Source of the DNA: Clostridia bacterium
GTDB lineage: Bacteria; Bacillota; Clostridia; TANB77; CAG-508
DNA: 64,000 nt
Direction: 5' to 3'
Assembly: GCA_016290095.1 (NCBI GenBank)
Contig: JAEESU010000027.1
Span: 36,457-100,456 of the forward strand
The notes below the pieces were generated by a model that worked only from the letters and a program-made list of their open reading frames with translations, had not been told where the DNA came from and ran no database searches. Every line of letters begins with the position of its first letter. Position 1 is the first letter of the stretch. This document shows positions 27,309-35,567 of this stretch, one piece after another. Both the position numbers and the translations under genes were made by a program.

Positions 27309-28718
27309 TTGGGAAGAATTGAAGGAAAAGAACTAAAGGAAAGATTATTTAATGATAAGCCAAATGGCTGGGAAGGATTAAATGATGAGGAGAGAAATGA
27401 CATATTTAATTTTGCAAGAGATTATATGTTTTATTTAAACTCTTCTAAAACAGAAAAAGAAATTGTTCAAAACTCAAAAGATATTTTATTAAAAAATGGT
27501 TTTGTCGATATTTCTGAAAAAGAAATATTAGAACCTGGAGACAAAGTATTCTATGTAAATAGAGGAAGATGTTTATATGCAGCTATCATTGGTTCAGCAG
27601 ACATAGAAGAAGGAATGAAAATAGTTGCTGCTCATTGCGATTCTCCTAGATTAGATTTAAAACAAAACCCATTATATGAAGATAATGAATTAGGAATGCT
27701 AAAAACACATTATTATGGTGGAATAAAAAAATATCAATGGACAAATATACCACTTAGTATTCATGGAACAATAGTTAAAGTTAATGGCGAAAGAGTAAAT
27801 ATCTGCATTGGTGAAAAAGAGGATGATCCGATTTTTACAATTTCAGATTTATTACCACATTTAGCTACTGAGCAAATGGATAGAAAATTAAGAGATGGTG
27901 TACAAGGTGAAGAGTTAAATGTTTTGGCGGGAAGTATACCATATGATTGTGAAGATGTAAAAGAAAAAGTTAAATTAAATCTTTTAAAAATGTTAAATGA
28001 TTTTTATGGCATAAGAGAAGTAGATTTTACAAGTTCTGAAATTGAAATGGTACCAGCTTATAAAGCAAAAAGCTTAGGGTTTGATTTTAGTTTAATAGCA
28101 GGATATGGACAAGATGATAAAGTTTGTTGTTATACAGCATTAAGAGGTTTATTAGAAGTAATGAATCCAACTAAAACAGCAGTTGTTGTAATGACAGACA
28201 AGGAAGAGATTGGTTTTGAAGGCGTTACAGGAATGTATTCAAGAATATTTGAAACATTTATTATGGAATTAATAGAAAAAACCGGAAGTGCAAGAGTATC
28301 TAGTTTAGACAGAGCATTTTCAAATTCAAAAGCGCTTTCATCTGATGTTGATGCAGCATATAATCCAAATTTTCCGTCAGCATTTGAGAAAAATAATACT
28401 TCATATTTAAATAGAGGAGTTACAGTAGTAAAGTATACAGGTTCTAGAGGAAAATCAGGTTCTTCAGAAGCACCTTGTGAATTTGTTGCAGAAGTTAGAG
28501 GCACATTTGAACAAGCTGGAGTAAAATATCAAGCTTGTGAACTAGGAAAAGTTGATAAAGGCGGTGGGGGAACAATAGCTCTTACACTTGCAAATAGAGG
28601 TATGGATGTGTTGGATGTTGGTGTTCCAGTAATGGGAATGCATTCACCTTATGAAATAACAAGTAAATTTGATGTTTATCAAGCATATAAAGCATATAGA
28701 GCTTTCTTAAATGATTAA
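27309..28718 (+). CDS. M18-family aminopeptidase
   Basis: This 469-residue protein starts at TTG 27309 with GAAAGGCGGT upstream. It shows the M18 zinc-ligand blocks: AAHCDSPRLDLK (His, Asp), VMTDKEEIGFEG (catalytic Glu pair), SSDVDAAYNP and GMHSPYEITSKFD near the C-terminus (His). M18 enzymes are large cytosolic dodecameric aminopeptidases releasing N-terminal acidic or neutral residues. It lies 36 bases after deoA, is likely in the same operon, and is followed by a strong terminator. Length is usual for the bacterial subfamily. Confidence 0.93.
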   Translation: MGRIEGKELKERLFNDKPNGWEGLNDEERNDIFNFARDYMFYLNSSKTEKEIVQNSKDILLKNGFVDISEKEILEPGDKVFYVNRGRCLYAAIIGSADIEEGMKIVAAHCDSPRLDLKQNPLYEDNELGMLKTHYYGGIKKYQWTNIPLSIHGTIVKVNGERVNICIGEKEDDPIFTISDLLPHLATEQMDRKLRDGVQGEELNVLAGSIPYDCEDVKEKVKLNLLKMLNDFYGIREVDFTSSEIEMVPAYKAKSLGFDFSLIAGYGQDDKVCCYTALRGLLEVMNPTKTAVVVMTDKEEIGFEGVTGMYSRIFETFIMELIEKTGSARVSSLDRAFSNSKALSSDVDAAYNPNFPSAFEKNNTSYLNRGVTVVKYTGSRGKSGSSEAPCEFVAEVRGTFEQAGVKYQACELGKVDKGGGGTIALTLANRGMDVLDVGVPVMGMHSPYEITSKFDVYQAYKAYRAFLND

Positions 28719-28721
28719 AAT

Positions 28722-28753
28722 AAAATCTGCTAGATTATTCTAGCAGATTTTTT
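28722..28753 (+). terminator. intrinsic terminator of the rnhB-M18 operon
   Basis: AAAATCTGCTAG, loop ATTATT, CTAGCAGATTTTTT. Confidence 0.9.
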
Positions 28754-28762
28754 GGCTTTTAC

Positions 28763-28791
28763 TTGCTAAATTAAAACAAACGTGCTATAAT
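28763..28791 (+). promoter_or_regulatory. promoter of the atypical gene at 28836
   Basis: TTGCTA, 17 bases, TATAAT preceded by TGC (extended -10). Confidence 0.65.
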
Positions 28792-28835
28792 ACTTTGCGT
28801 GTGCTCAAACTATCATATGAAAGAGAGGGATTGCA

Positions 28836-29072
28836 ATGATTGAGCGCCAGAGAGAGACTATTGCAAAACGACTGAAGGTAGGAGAGGAACCCTGGATTGC
28901 TTTGGTTTACCCCAAAGGAGTCAAGAAGGAGGATGTTGCAGAGGCAGAAGATTATGCTCGTGAAAATGGCATCCACACATTCACTCATAAGAACATTGCG
29001 ATTGTGTTTTATGCCAATGAAGCGAACTTGGCTTCTATCATCCTGAACGTTGCCTACGCTGTTCGCAGTTAA
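28836..29072 (+). CDS. small soluble protein with atypical base composition
   Basis: The 78-residue product starts MIERQRETIAKRLKVGEEPWIALV. It is a mixed helix/strand protein without signal or membrane segment and is not recognised. The ribosome binding site is AGAGAGGGA. Codons such as CGC, CGA, CCC, CTG, GTC and AAG are frequent, whereas the surrounding genes use AGA, CCA, TTA, GTT and AAA. The gene stands alone with its own promoter and a G+C-rich hairpin behind it. The contrast suggests recent acquisition from a less AT-rich relative. Confidence 0.7.
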   Translation: MIERQRETIAKRLKVGEEPWIALVYPKGVKKEDVAEAEDYARENGIHTFTHKNIAIVFYANEANLASIILNVAYAVRS

Positions 29073-29084
29073 CCCTTTCAGACC

Positions 29085-29108
29085 GGCCACTTGCAAATGC
29101 TTGTGGCC
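29085..29108 (+). terminator. G+C-rich hairpin after the atypical gene
   Basis: GGCCAC, an interior with GCA/TGC, GTGGCC. No T run follows, so termination efficiency is doubtful. Confidence 0.5.
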
Positions 29109-29121
29109 ATAATTATTAAAA

Positions 29122-29150
29122 TTGAAAAATGATGTGATATATGATATAAT
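29122..29150 (+). promoter_or_regulatory. promoter of the small membrane protein gene
   Basis: TTGAAA, 17 bases, TATAAT preceded by TGA. Confidence 0.6.
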
Positions 29151-29177
29151 TAACGTAAATTAAAAAAGGAGAAATAT

Positions 29178-29375
29178 ATGTATTATTTAATTCCATTACC
29201 AATAATTGTTGTTGCTGTTATTATAAAAATTATTGCTAATTTTATGGATTTTAAGACTTTAAACAGCATATGCAATATTGTTATTATTTTATGTATTTTA
29301 TTTTTTGTTTATTTTTATTTAGACTATAGAGGATTTAATTTATTAGAAAAAGTAAAATCATTTTTAAAAATTTAG
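29178..29375 (+). CDS. small two-helix membrane protein
   Basis: A 65-residue protein with two hydrophobic helices (about residues 3-21 and 30-49) joined by a short polar turn and a basic C-terminus. The start has a strong AAAAAGGAGA ribosome binding site and its own promoter, so it is probably expressed. No family is recognised. The C-terminal KVKSFLKI suggests a positively charged cytoplasmic tail. Confidence 0.55.
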   Translation: MYYLIPLPIIVVAVIIKIIANFMDFKTLNSICNIVIILCILFFVYFYLDYRGFNLLEKVKSFLKI

Positions 29376-29386
29376 TAATAATTTTA

Positions 29387-29449
29387 TTTTCGTAGTAAAT
29401 ACAATGCAGGGAGTAATTTTAGTTACTCTCTTTTTTATTTCTATGAAAA
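29387..29449. repeat. structured hairpin element, copy C (reverse orientation), with terminator
   Basis: The outer arms TTTTCGTAGTAAATA and TATTTCTATGAAAA pair with one wobble and one bulge. Inside is the 8-bp stem GGGAGTAA/TTACTCTC followed by six T residues. On the minus strand it begins with the same TTTTCATAGAAAT as copy B. Confidence 0.6.
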
Positions 29450-29520
29450 CCATCAAAATCTTATTTCCCTAAAATTACCACGAATTTTTTTGAAAAAACT
29501 ATAGATTTTTATTTTTAATA

Positions 29521-29529
29521 TGTTATAAT
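29521..29529 (+). promoter_or_regulatory. candidate extended -10 for hydCBA
   Basis: TGT-TATAAT about 80 bases before hydC, lying in a GTTATAATAAC palindrome. No good -35 hexamer sits 17 bases upstream. Confidence 0.3.
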
Positions 29530-29606
29530 AACTTTGTGTGTTATGCATAGAAAATAATTAATTTTAATTTCTAATTTGTTTATATTTATAATAATAGGAG
29601 GTAAAA

Positions 29607-30101
29607 ATGGATAATACTAAATGTAGTGGTTGCACAGGAACAGATCCAAAGATGCAAGAAATTTTAAATACTTATGTACAAGACAAAAGTAATTTAATTC
29701 AAATATTAAATGAAGTACAAGAGTATTATGGATATGTACCAGAAAAAGCAATGCTTGCAATTTCTGATTACTTATCAATACCTATGGCAGAAATCTATGG
29801 TGTAGTTACTTTCTACGCAAGATTTACTTTAAAGCCAAAAGGAAAATATCATATAGCGGTATGTTTAGGAACAGCTTGCTTTGTTAAAGGTTCAGAAAAA
29901 ATATTAGATAGAGTTAAAGAAAGATTAGGAATAGATGTTGGTGAAACAACAGCTGATGGTAATTTCTCTATAGAGGCTACAAGATGCATAGGCGCTTGCG
30001 GTTTAGCTCCTGTTTTTACAGTAAATGGTGAAGTTTATGGAAAAGCTACTGTAAAAATGATGGATGAAGTTTTAGACAAAATAATGGAAGAAATCAAATA
30101 G
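29607..30101 (+). CDS. hydC: bifurcating [FeFe] hydrogenase subunit HydC (NuoE-like)
   Basis: This 164-residue protein belongs to the 24-kDa NuoE family with a helical N-terminus and a thioredoxin-like [2Fe-2S] domain. The cluster ligands are CLGTAC and CIGACG (about residues 89-94 and 130-134). In HydABC complexes this subunit transfers electrons between HydB and HydA. The ribosome binding site is AGGAGGT. It is first in hydC-hydB-hydA, 13 bases before hydB, and the gene order matches known electron-bifurcating or NADP-linked hydrogenases. Confidence 0.94.
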   Translation: MDNTKCSGCTGTDPKMQEILNTYVQDKSNLIQILNEVQEYYGYVPEKAMLAISDYLSIPMAEIYGVVTFYARFTLKPKGKYHIAVCLGTACFVKGSEKILDRVKERLGIDVGETTADGNFSIEATRCIGACGLAPVFTVNGEVYGKATVKMMDEVLDKIMEEIK

Positions 30102-30114
30102 TCAGGAGGTAAAT

Positions 30115-31974
30115 ATGAAATCTTTAGAAGAAATTAGAAAAATAAGAGAAGAAAAAAGAAAAGAGTTAGATTTAAGAGTTAATACAGCTGCAAGTACAGG
30201 CGAAAAACATATATTAGTTTGTCATGGTACAGGTTGTACTTCTTCTAAATCACCAAAAATATTAGAAAATTTAAGAAATATTATAGAAGAAAAAGGTGTA
30301 AAAAACTGCAAAGTAATTCAAACAGGATGTTTTGGTTTATGCGCAAAAGGTCCAATAGTAATAGTAAGACCAGAAGATGTTTTCTATTCACTAGTTAAAC
30401 CAGAAGATGCTGAAGAAATTATAGAAAAGCATATCATTGGTGGAGAAATAGTTGAAAGACTTCTTTGTAAAGATGTAGATAATTCTGTTGTTAAAAAATT
30501 AGATGAATTAGGCTTTTACAAAAAACAAAAAAGAATTGCACTTAAAAATTGTGGTGTAATAGATCCAGAAAACATAGATGAATATATAGCATTTGATGGA
30601 TATAAAGCTTTAGAAAAAGTTTTATTTGAAATGACACCAGATAGTGTTATAGATGAAATAACAAAATCAGGATTAAGAGGACGTGGTGGAGCAGGATTCC
30701 CTACAGGTAAAAAATGGTCATTTACAAAAATGGCTCAAAATGAACAAAAATATGTTGTATGCAATGCTGACGAAGGTGACCCTGGAGCATTCATGGACAG
30801 AAGTATACTAGAAGGTGATCCACACTGCGTTGTAGAAGCTATGATGATAGCTGGTTTTGCAATAGGAGCAAACAAAGGTTATATATATGTAAGAGCTGAA
30901 TATCCAATAGCTGTTAAACGTTTCCAAAAAGCTATTGATCAAGCAAGAGAATATGGAATATTGGGAAAAAATATATGGGGAACAGATTTTAGTTTTGACC
31001 TAGAAGTTAGACTTGGAGCAGGAGCATTTGTTTGTGGTGAAGAAACAGCACTTCTAGAATCAATAGAAGGAAGACGTGGACAACCAAGATTAAAACCACC
31101 ATTTCCAGCAAATGCAGGTTTATTCCAAAAACCAACATTAATAAACAATGTTGAAACATATGCAAATGTTACTAAAATAATATTAAATGGTGCAGATTGG
31201 TATGCAGGTATTGGAACAGAAACATCTAAAGGAACAAAAGTATTTGCTTTAGGTGGTAATGTTGTAAATACAGGACTTGTTGAAGTACCAATGGGAACAA
31301 CTTTAAGAGAGATTGTATTTGATATTGGTGGTGGAATTCCAAATGGTAGAAAATTCAAAGCTGCTCAAACAGGTGGACCTTCAGGAGGATGCATCACAGA
31401 AGAAAACTTAGATACACCAATTGATTATGAATCATTAAAAGCTATAGGATCTATGATGGGTTCTGGTGGTTTAATAGTAATGGATGATTCAAAATGTATG
31501 GTTAACTTAGCAAAATTCTACTTAGGATTTACATATGATGAATCATGTGGAAAATGTACACCATGTAGAGTTGGAACAAAGAGATTACTAGAAATATTAG
31601 AAAGAATTACAGAAGGTAAAGGAGAAGAAGGAGATATTGAGAAACTAGAAAAACTAAGCAGAAATATTAAAAATGCTTCAGTTTGTGGTTTAGGTCAAAC
31701 AGCTCCAAACCCTGTAGAAAGTACAATTAAATATTTCAGAAAAGAATATGAAGAGCATATAAGAGATAAAAAATGTTCAGCTGGAGAATGTAAAGCATTA
31801 ATGAAATTACATATCGATCCAGAGCTTTGCAAAGGATGTGGATTATGTAAGAGAAATTGCCCAGTTGGATGTATTACTGGCGAGCCAGGAAAAACACATG
31901 TTATTGATACTGATAAATGTATTAAGTGTGGAACTTGTATTTCTAAATGTCCATTCCATGCTATAAAGAGTTAG
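30115..31974 (+). CDS. hydB: bifurcating [FeFe] hydrogenase subunit HydB (NuoF-like)
   Basis: This 619-residue protein has an N-terminal thioredoxin-like [2Fe-2S] domain (CHGTGCTSSKS and CFGLCAKGP). The NuoF core follows with the FMN/NAD motif LRGRGGAGFPTGKKWSF, NADEGDPGAFMDR and the [4Fe-4S] ligands ESCGKCTPCRVG. The protein ends with two ferredoxin-type clusters (CKGCGLCKRNCPVGC, CIKCGTCISKCPFHA). This subunit oxidises NADH and is the flavin-containing site of the complex. The ribosome binding site is CAGGAGGT. It lies 9 bases before hydA. Confidence 0.96.
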   Translation: MKSLEEIRKIREEKRKELDLRVNTAASTGEKHILVCHGTGCTSSKSPKILENLRNIIEEKGVKNCKVIQTGCFGLCAKGPIVIVRPEDVFYSLVKPEDAEEIIEKHIIGGEIVERLLCKDVDNSVVKKLDELGFYKKQKRIALKNCGVIDPENIDEYIAFDGYKALEKVLFEMTPDSVIDEITKSGLRGRGGAGFPTGKKWSFTKMAQNEQKYVVCNADEGDPGAFMDRSILEGDPHCVVEAMMIAGFAIGANKGYIYVRAEYPIAVKRFQKAIDQAREYGILGKNIWGTDFSFDLEVRLGAGAFVCGEETALLESIEGRRGQPRLKPPFPANAGLFQKPTLINNVETYANVTKIILNGADWYAGIGTETSKGTKVFALGGNVVNTGLVEVPMGTTLREIVFDIGGGIPNGRKFKAAQTGGPSGGCITEENLDTPIDYESLKAIGSMMGSGGLIVMDDSKCMVNLAKFYLGFTYDESCGKCTPCRVGTKRLLEILERITEGKGEEGDIEKLEKLSRNIKNASVCGLGQTAPNPVESTIKYFRKEYEEHIRDKKCSAGECKALMKLHIDPELCKGCGLCKRNCPVGCITGEPGKTHVIDTDKCIKCGTCISKCPFHAIKS

Positions 31975-31983
31975 GAGGTAAAA

Positions 31984-33729
31984 ATGATAAGTTTAACTAT
32001 TAACGGTAGAAAAGTTGAAGTAGAAGAAGGTTCTACAATACTAGAGGCTGCCAGAAAATTAAATATAGAAATTCCTACACTTTGTTTCTTAAAAGGAATT
32101 AATGAAGTTGGAGATTGTAGGATGTGTGTTGTAGAAGTTGAAGGAATGAGAGGAATGACTCCAGCTTGTATAACTAAAGTAACAGAAGGCATGGTTGTTC
32201 AAACAGCTACACCTAAAATATTAGAAGCAAGAAGTGTTGTGTTAGACTTAATTCTTTCAAATCATGATAGAAAATGTTTAACATGTACAAGAAATCAAAA
32301 TTGTGAGCTTCAAAGATTAGCAGAACAGTTTAATGTTGATGAAATTGAATTTGATGGAGAAAGAATAGAAAAATCAATAGATGATTTATCACCATCAATA
32401 GTAAGAGATAACAATAAATGTATTTTATGTAGAAGATGCGTTGCTGCATGTAAAAATGTACAAGGAATAGGTGCTATTGATTGTGCAGGAAGAGGATTTA
32501 CATCTAGCGTATCAACATATAAAGAATTAAGTTTAAATGATGTTAACTGTACATTTTGTGGACAATGTATAGAAGCTTGTCCAGTAGGAGCTTTAAAAGA
32601 AAAAGATTCTACTAAAGATGTATGGAAAGCTTTAAGAGATGAAGAAAAATATGTTGTAGTTCAAACTGCTCCAGCTGTAAGAGTTGCACTTGGCGAAGAA
32701 TTTGGAATGGAAATTGGAACAAATGTAACTGGAAAAATGGTTACAGCATTAAGATTACTAGGATTTGATAAAGTATTTGATACAAATACTGGTGCAGATT
32801 TTACAATTATGGAAGAAGGAACAGAGTTTATTGAAAGATTAACAAAAGGCGGAACACTTCCAATGATTACATCTTGTAGCCCAGGATGGGTAAGATATAT
32901 GGAATTAAATTATCCAGAATTAACAGGTAATTTATCATCATGTAAATCACCACATCAAATGTTTGGAGCACTTTTAAAATCATATTATGCAGAAAAAATG
33001 GGAATTGACCCTAGCAAAATGTATGTTGTATCTGTAATGCCATGTATAGCTAAAAAGTTCGAAAGGACAAGAGATAATATGCAAGGTGCAGGATATGATG
33101 ATGTTGACGCAGTTATTACTACAAGAGAGCTTGCTAGAATGATTAAACAAGCTCATATCGAATTTACAGGACTAGAAGATACTGTATTTGATGATCCAAT
33201 GGGAGAAGCAACAGGTGCTGCTGCAATATTTGGTACAACCGGTGGCGTTATGGAAGCTGCATTAAGAACAGTGGCTGAAAAAGTTACTGGAAAATCATTA
33301 GACAAAATAGATTATGAAGTTGTTCGTGGAGAACAAGGAATAAAGAGAGCAACACTTGATATTGGTGGAAAAGAAGTTAAAATAGTTGTAGCTTCTGGAC
33401 TAAAAAATGCTCAAACAATATTAGAAGAAATTAAATCAGGAAAAGCAGATTATCAATTTGTTGAAATAATGGCTTGTCCTGGTGGATGTGTAATGGGTGG
33501 TGGACAACCTATTAGATCATCTAAAGAAAGAGCAACAATAGATATAAGAGCTAAAAGAGCTGGAGCTTTATATACAATAGATGAGAAGAGCAAAATAAGA
33601 AAATCTCATGAGAACCCAGTAATCCAAAAAATTTATAAAGATTATTTAGGAGAACCAGGAAGTCATAAAGCTCATGAATTGCTTCATACAACATATGTTG
33701 CAAGAGAAAAATATAAATTAGAAGATTAA
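31984..33729 (+). CDS. hydA: [FeFe] hydrogenase catalytic subunit HydA
   Basis: This 581-residue protein has an N-terminal [2Fe-2S] domain, a His/Cys [4Fe-4S] site (HDRKCLTCTRNQNC), two [4Fe-4S] clusters (CILCRRCVAAC, CTFCGQCIEAC) and the H-cluster domain. H-cluster motifs are L1 TSCSPGW, L2 MPCIAKKFE and L3 EIMACPGGCVMGGGQP. In L1, Ser299 stands where clostridial CpI has the proton-relay Cys. The enzyme reduces protons to H2 using ferredoxin and NADH electrons through HydB/HydC. The ribosome binding site is TTAGGAGGT. The maturases HydEFG are not in this window. It is followed by a strong terminator. Confidence 0.96.
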   Translation: MISLTINGRKVEVEEGSTILEAARKLNIEIPTLCFLKGINEVGDCRMCVVEVEGMRGMTPACITKVTEGMVVQTATPKILEARSVVLDLILSNHDRKCLTCTRNQNCELQRLAEQFNVDEIEFDGERIEKSIDDLSPSIVRDNNKCILCRRCVAACKNVQGIGAIDCAGRGFTSSVSTYKELSLNDVNCTFCGQCIEACPVGALKEKDSTKDVWKALRDEEKYVVVQTAPAVRVALGEEFGMEIGTNVTGKMVTALRLLGFDKVFDTNTGADFTIMEEGTEFIERLTKGGTLPMITSCSPGWVRYMELNYPELTGNLSSCKSPHQMFGALLKSYYAEKMGIDPSKMYVVSVMPCIAKKFERTRDNMQGAGYDDVDAVITTRELARMIKQAHIEFTGLEDTVFDDPMGEATGAAAIFGTTGGVMEAALRTVAEKVTGKSLDKIDYEVVRGEQGIKRATLDIGGKEVKIVVASGLKNAQTILEEIKSGKADYQFVEIMACPGGCVMGGGQPIRSSKERATIDIRAKRAGALYTIDEKSKIRKSHENPVIQKIYKDYLGEPGSHKAHELLHTTYVAREKYKLED

Positions 33730-33734
33730 TAAAA

Positions 33735-33761
33735 AAATTCCGGATTTTTCCGGAATTTTTT
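33735..33761 (+). terminator. intrinsic terminator of hydCBA
   Basis: AAATTCCGGA, TTTT, TCCGGAATTTTTT. Confidence 0.9.
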
Positions 33762-33768
33762 ATATACA

Positions 33769-33798
33769 TTGACCACACGGATTAACACGTGCTAAGAT
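33769..33798 (+). promoter_or_regulatory. promoter-like element before the mini-ORF at 33817
   Basis: TTGACC, 18 bases, TAAGAT preceded by TGC. The surrounding bases are more G+C-rich than the flanks. Confidence 0.4.
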
Positions 33799-33816
33799 TA
33801 ATTCAAAAGGGAAAAT

Positions 33817-33906
33817 ATGCGAGCAAAAGATTTGATAAAACTTTTAACCTATTGGAACAGTGAATCCAATTTTAAAGAGAACTGGATTAAACTAGGAATT
33901 ATATAA
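33817..33906 (+). CDS. 29-codon mini-ORF, possibly a gene remnant
   Basis: ATG with AAAAGGGA upstream reads MRAKDLIKLLTYWNSESNF and ends in NWIKLGII before TAA. The first ten residues recall HicA toxin starts (KxxELIKLL), but nothing beyond them does. It overlaps the last 8 bases of ylbJ, which is on the opposite strand. It could be a degraded gene or a leader peptide. No function is assigned. Confidence 0.25.
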   Translation: MRAKDLIKLLTYWNSESNFKENWIKLGII

Positions 33907-34864
33907 GAGTAAAAGTAATTAAGCAAGCCAATATTCCATGTAGAATTTTACCATAAAGGTAAGGTTTTATAGAAATATTTTCTTTTGCTATAATACTATA
34001 AACTTGAAATAGCACAGACAATCCACCAAATCCAAGTAAAAATGAAGTAATTACGATGCTAGTTAATGGAGTAGAGGATGCTAGAGAAGCAGATATATTT
34101 ACTCCATTAGTCATTTCAATAATTCCATAAAAAAGTGTGTTTAATTCTGGTATTTGAAAGTAAATACCAGAATTTTTTAATATTGAAATAATTATAGAAA
34201 AAAGTACAACAAATCCTCCTATTTGTAAACATGAATTTATAGAGTTTTTTATTGCAGTGTTTAAAATAGTTCCAAATGCAGAAATTTTTATAGGAGAATT
34301 TTTGTAGTTAAAATTTTTTTCTATATATGTTGAATCTATATTATTTTTTTTCCAGAATCTAAAACAAAATCCTACTAAAAGAGAAGATACAATATGAGAA
34401 ATAAATAGTATATATCCAAGGCGTTTGTTATTATATAAAGATATTCCAACAGTTCCCAAAACAAATAAAGGACTAGTATTATTGCAAAATGCTATTAATC
34501 TTTCAGCTTCTATTTTTGAGATTATTCTATCTTTTTTTAAATTACATATTGTTTTTGCTCCTATAGGATTTCCACTAATAATTCCTAAAATAAGAGCAAT
34601 AGAGCCATTGCCGGAAATATTAAAAAAAGGCTTCATTATACTATTTAATGATTTTCCAAGAATATATGGTAAATTTGTTTGATATATTAATTCACTAGCA
34701 ATAAAAAAAGGAAATAGTGAAGGTAGTACAGAATTTGCCCAAAGTACAAGACCATTTCTTGCAGCTTCTAAATTAGTTTTTGAAAAAATAATTAAACAAA
34801 TTAGAAAAGCTAAAAAAATAGTGGTGAAAAAAAATCTTTTTATATTTATAACAAAAAAATTCAT
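33899..34864 (-). CDS. ylbJ: YlbJ-like sporulation membrane protein (nucleoside-recognition/Gate domain)
   Basis: This 321-residue integral membrane protein has about eight hydrophobic segments. The family-typical blocks are LVLWANSVLPSLFPFFIASEL near the N-terminus (in part), LILGIISGNPIGAKTI in the middle and SFLLGFGGLSVLFQV near the end. YlbJ is needed for spore formation in Bacillus and is widespread in sporulating Clostridia; the Gate domain is related to nucleoside transporters. The start has GGAGAG 8 bases upstream on the minus strand. It reads toward the hydA terminator region. Confidence 0.85.
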   Translation of the reverse strand: MNFFVINIKRFFFTTIFLAFLICLIIFSKTNLEAARNGLVLWANSVLPSLFPFFIASELIYQTNLPYILGKSLNSIMKPFFNISGNGSIALILGIISGNPIGAKTICNLKKDRIISKIEAERLIAFCNNTSPLFVLGTVGISLYNNKRLGYILFISHIVSSLLVGFCFRFWKKNNIDSTYIEKNFNYKNSPIKISAFGTILNTAIKNSINSCLQIGGFVVLFSIIISILKNSGIYFQIPELNTLFYGIIEMTNGVNISASLASSTPLTSIVITSFLLGFGGLSVLFQVYSIIAKENISIKPYLYGKILHGILACLITFTLI

Positions 34865-35045
34865 AAAAACTCTCCATAAATACTAATAATATTTATTCAC
34901 TAAATAAAAAAATATGATTTGATTTTTGAAACAGAAATGTAATTTCAATTTTATAGTATTAGGGAAATCCATATGATAAAATATTTTATGTAATAGTAGA
35001 ACCAAAATAAAAAATATAAAGTCTAATAAATACAAGGAGGATCAG

Positions 35046-35567
35046 ATGGGGGATAAAACAATGTCTGGATGCAGCAATCCGGAAGCTTTTGAAAGACTTG
35101 TTAGTTCTGTAAAAACTAAATTGTACAAGACAGGTATGGCAATTCTTAAGAATGATGATGATGCTTGTGATGCAATACAAGAAACACTAATTAGTGCATA
35201 TAAGTATTTTGATACTTTGAAAGAAGAAAAGTATTTTGCTACATGGATAACAAGAATTCTAATTAATAAGTGTTATGACATCATAAAAAAGAATCAAAAA
35301 GTAAGCTACTTAAATAAACAAGTAGAAATTAATGAAAATACTGCTTATTATGATGAATATAAAATTGATTCGAGATTAGAAAATGCATTAAATAAAATTG
35401 ATTCTGATTTAAGAACAGTAACTGTCTTATATTATTATGATGATTTCTCTGTTGAAGAAATATCCGATATACTTAATATTCCAGCAGGAACAGTTAAGTC
35501 CAGATTATCAAGAGCTAGAGAAAAATTATACAATTTATTAAAGGAAGTAGGTGAGAATATTGGATGA
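35046..35567 (+). CDS. ECF-type RNA polymerase sigma factor
   Basis: This 173-residue protein has only regions 2 and 4. Region 2 includes DACDAIQETLISAYKYFDTL and FATWITRILINKCYDIIKK (parts), and region 4 ends with ISDILNIPAGTVKSRLSRAREKL. ECF factors activate small regulons when a membrane anti-sigma factor is inactivated. The start has AAGGAGG. The 3' end overlaps the next gene, whose product has anti-sigma-like topology, so the two are translationally coupled. Upstream TGAAAC (about 34928) resembles an ECF -35 element, but no matching -10 is evident. Confidence 0.9.
   Translation: MGDKTMSGCSNPEAFERLVSSVKTKLYKTGMAILKNDDDACDAIQETLISAYKYFDTLKEEKYFATWITRILINKCYDIIKKNQKVSYLNKQVEINENTAYYDEYKIDSRLENALNKIDSDLRTVTVLYYYDDFSVEEISDILNIPAGTVKSRLSRAREKLYNLLKEVGENIG

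Noticed and set aside
33817..33906. HicA-type toxin
   Set aside because: Only the first ten residues recall HicA; the frame ends after 29 codons and lacks the HicA His motif, and no hicB follows.
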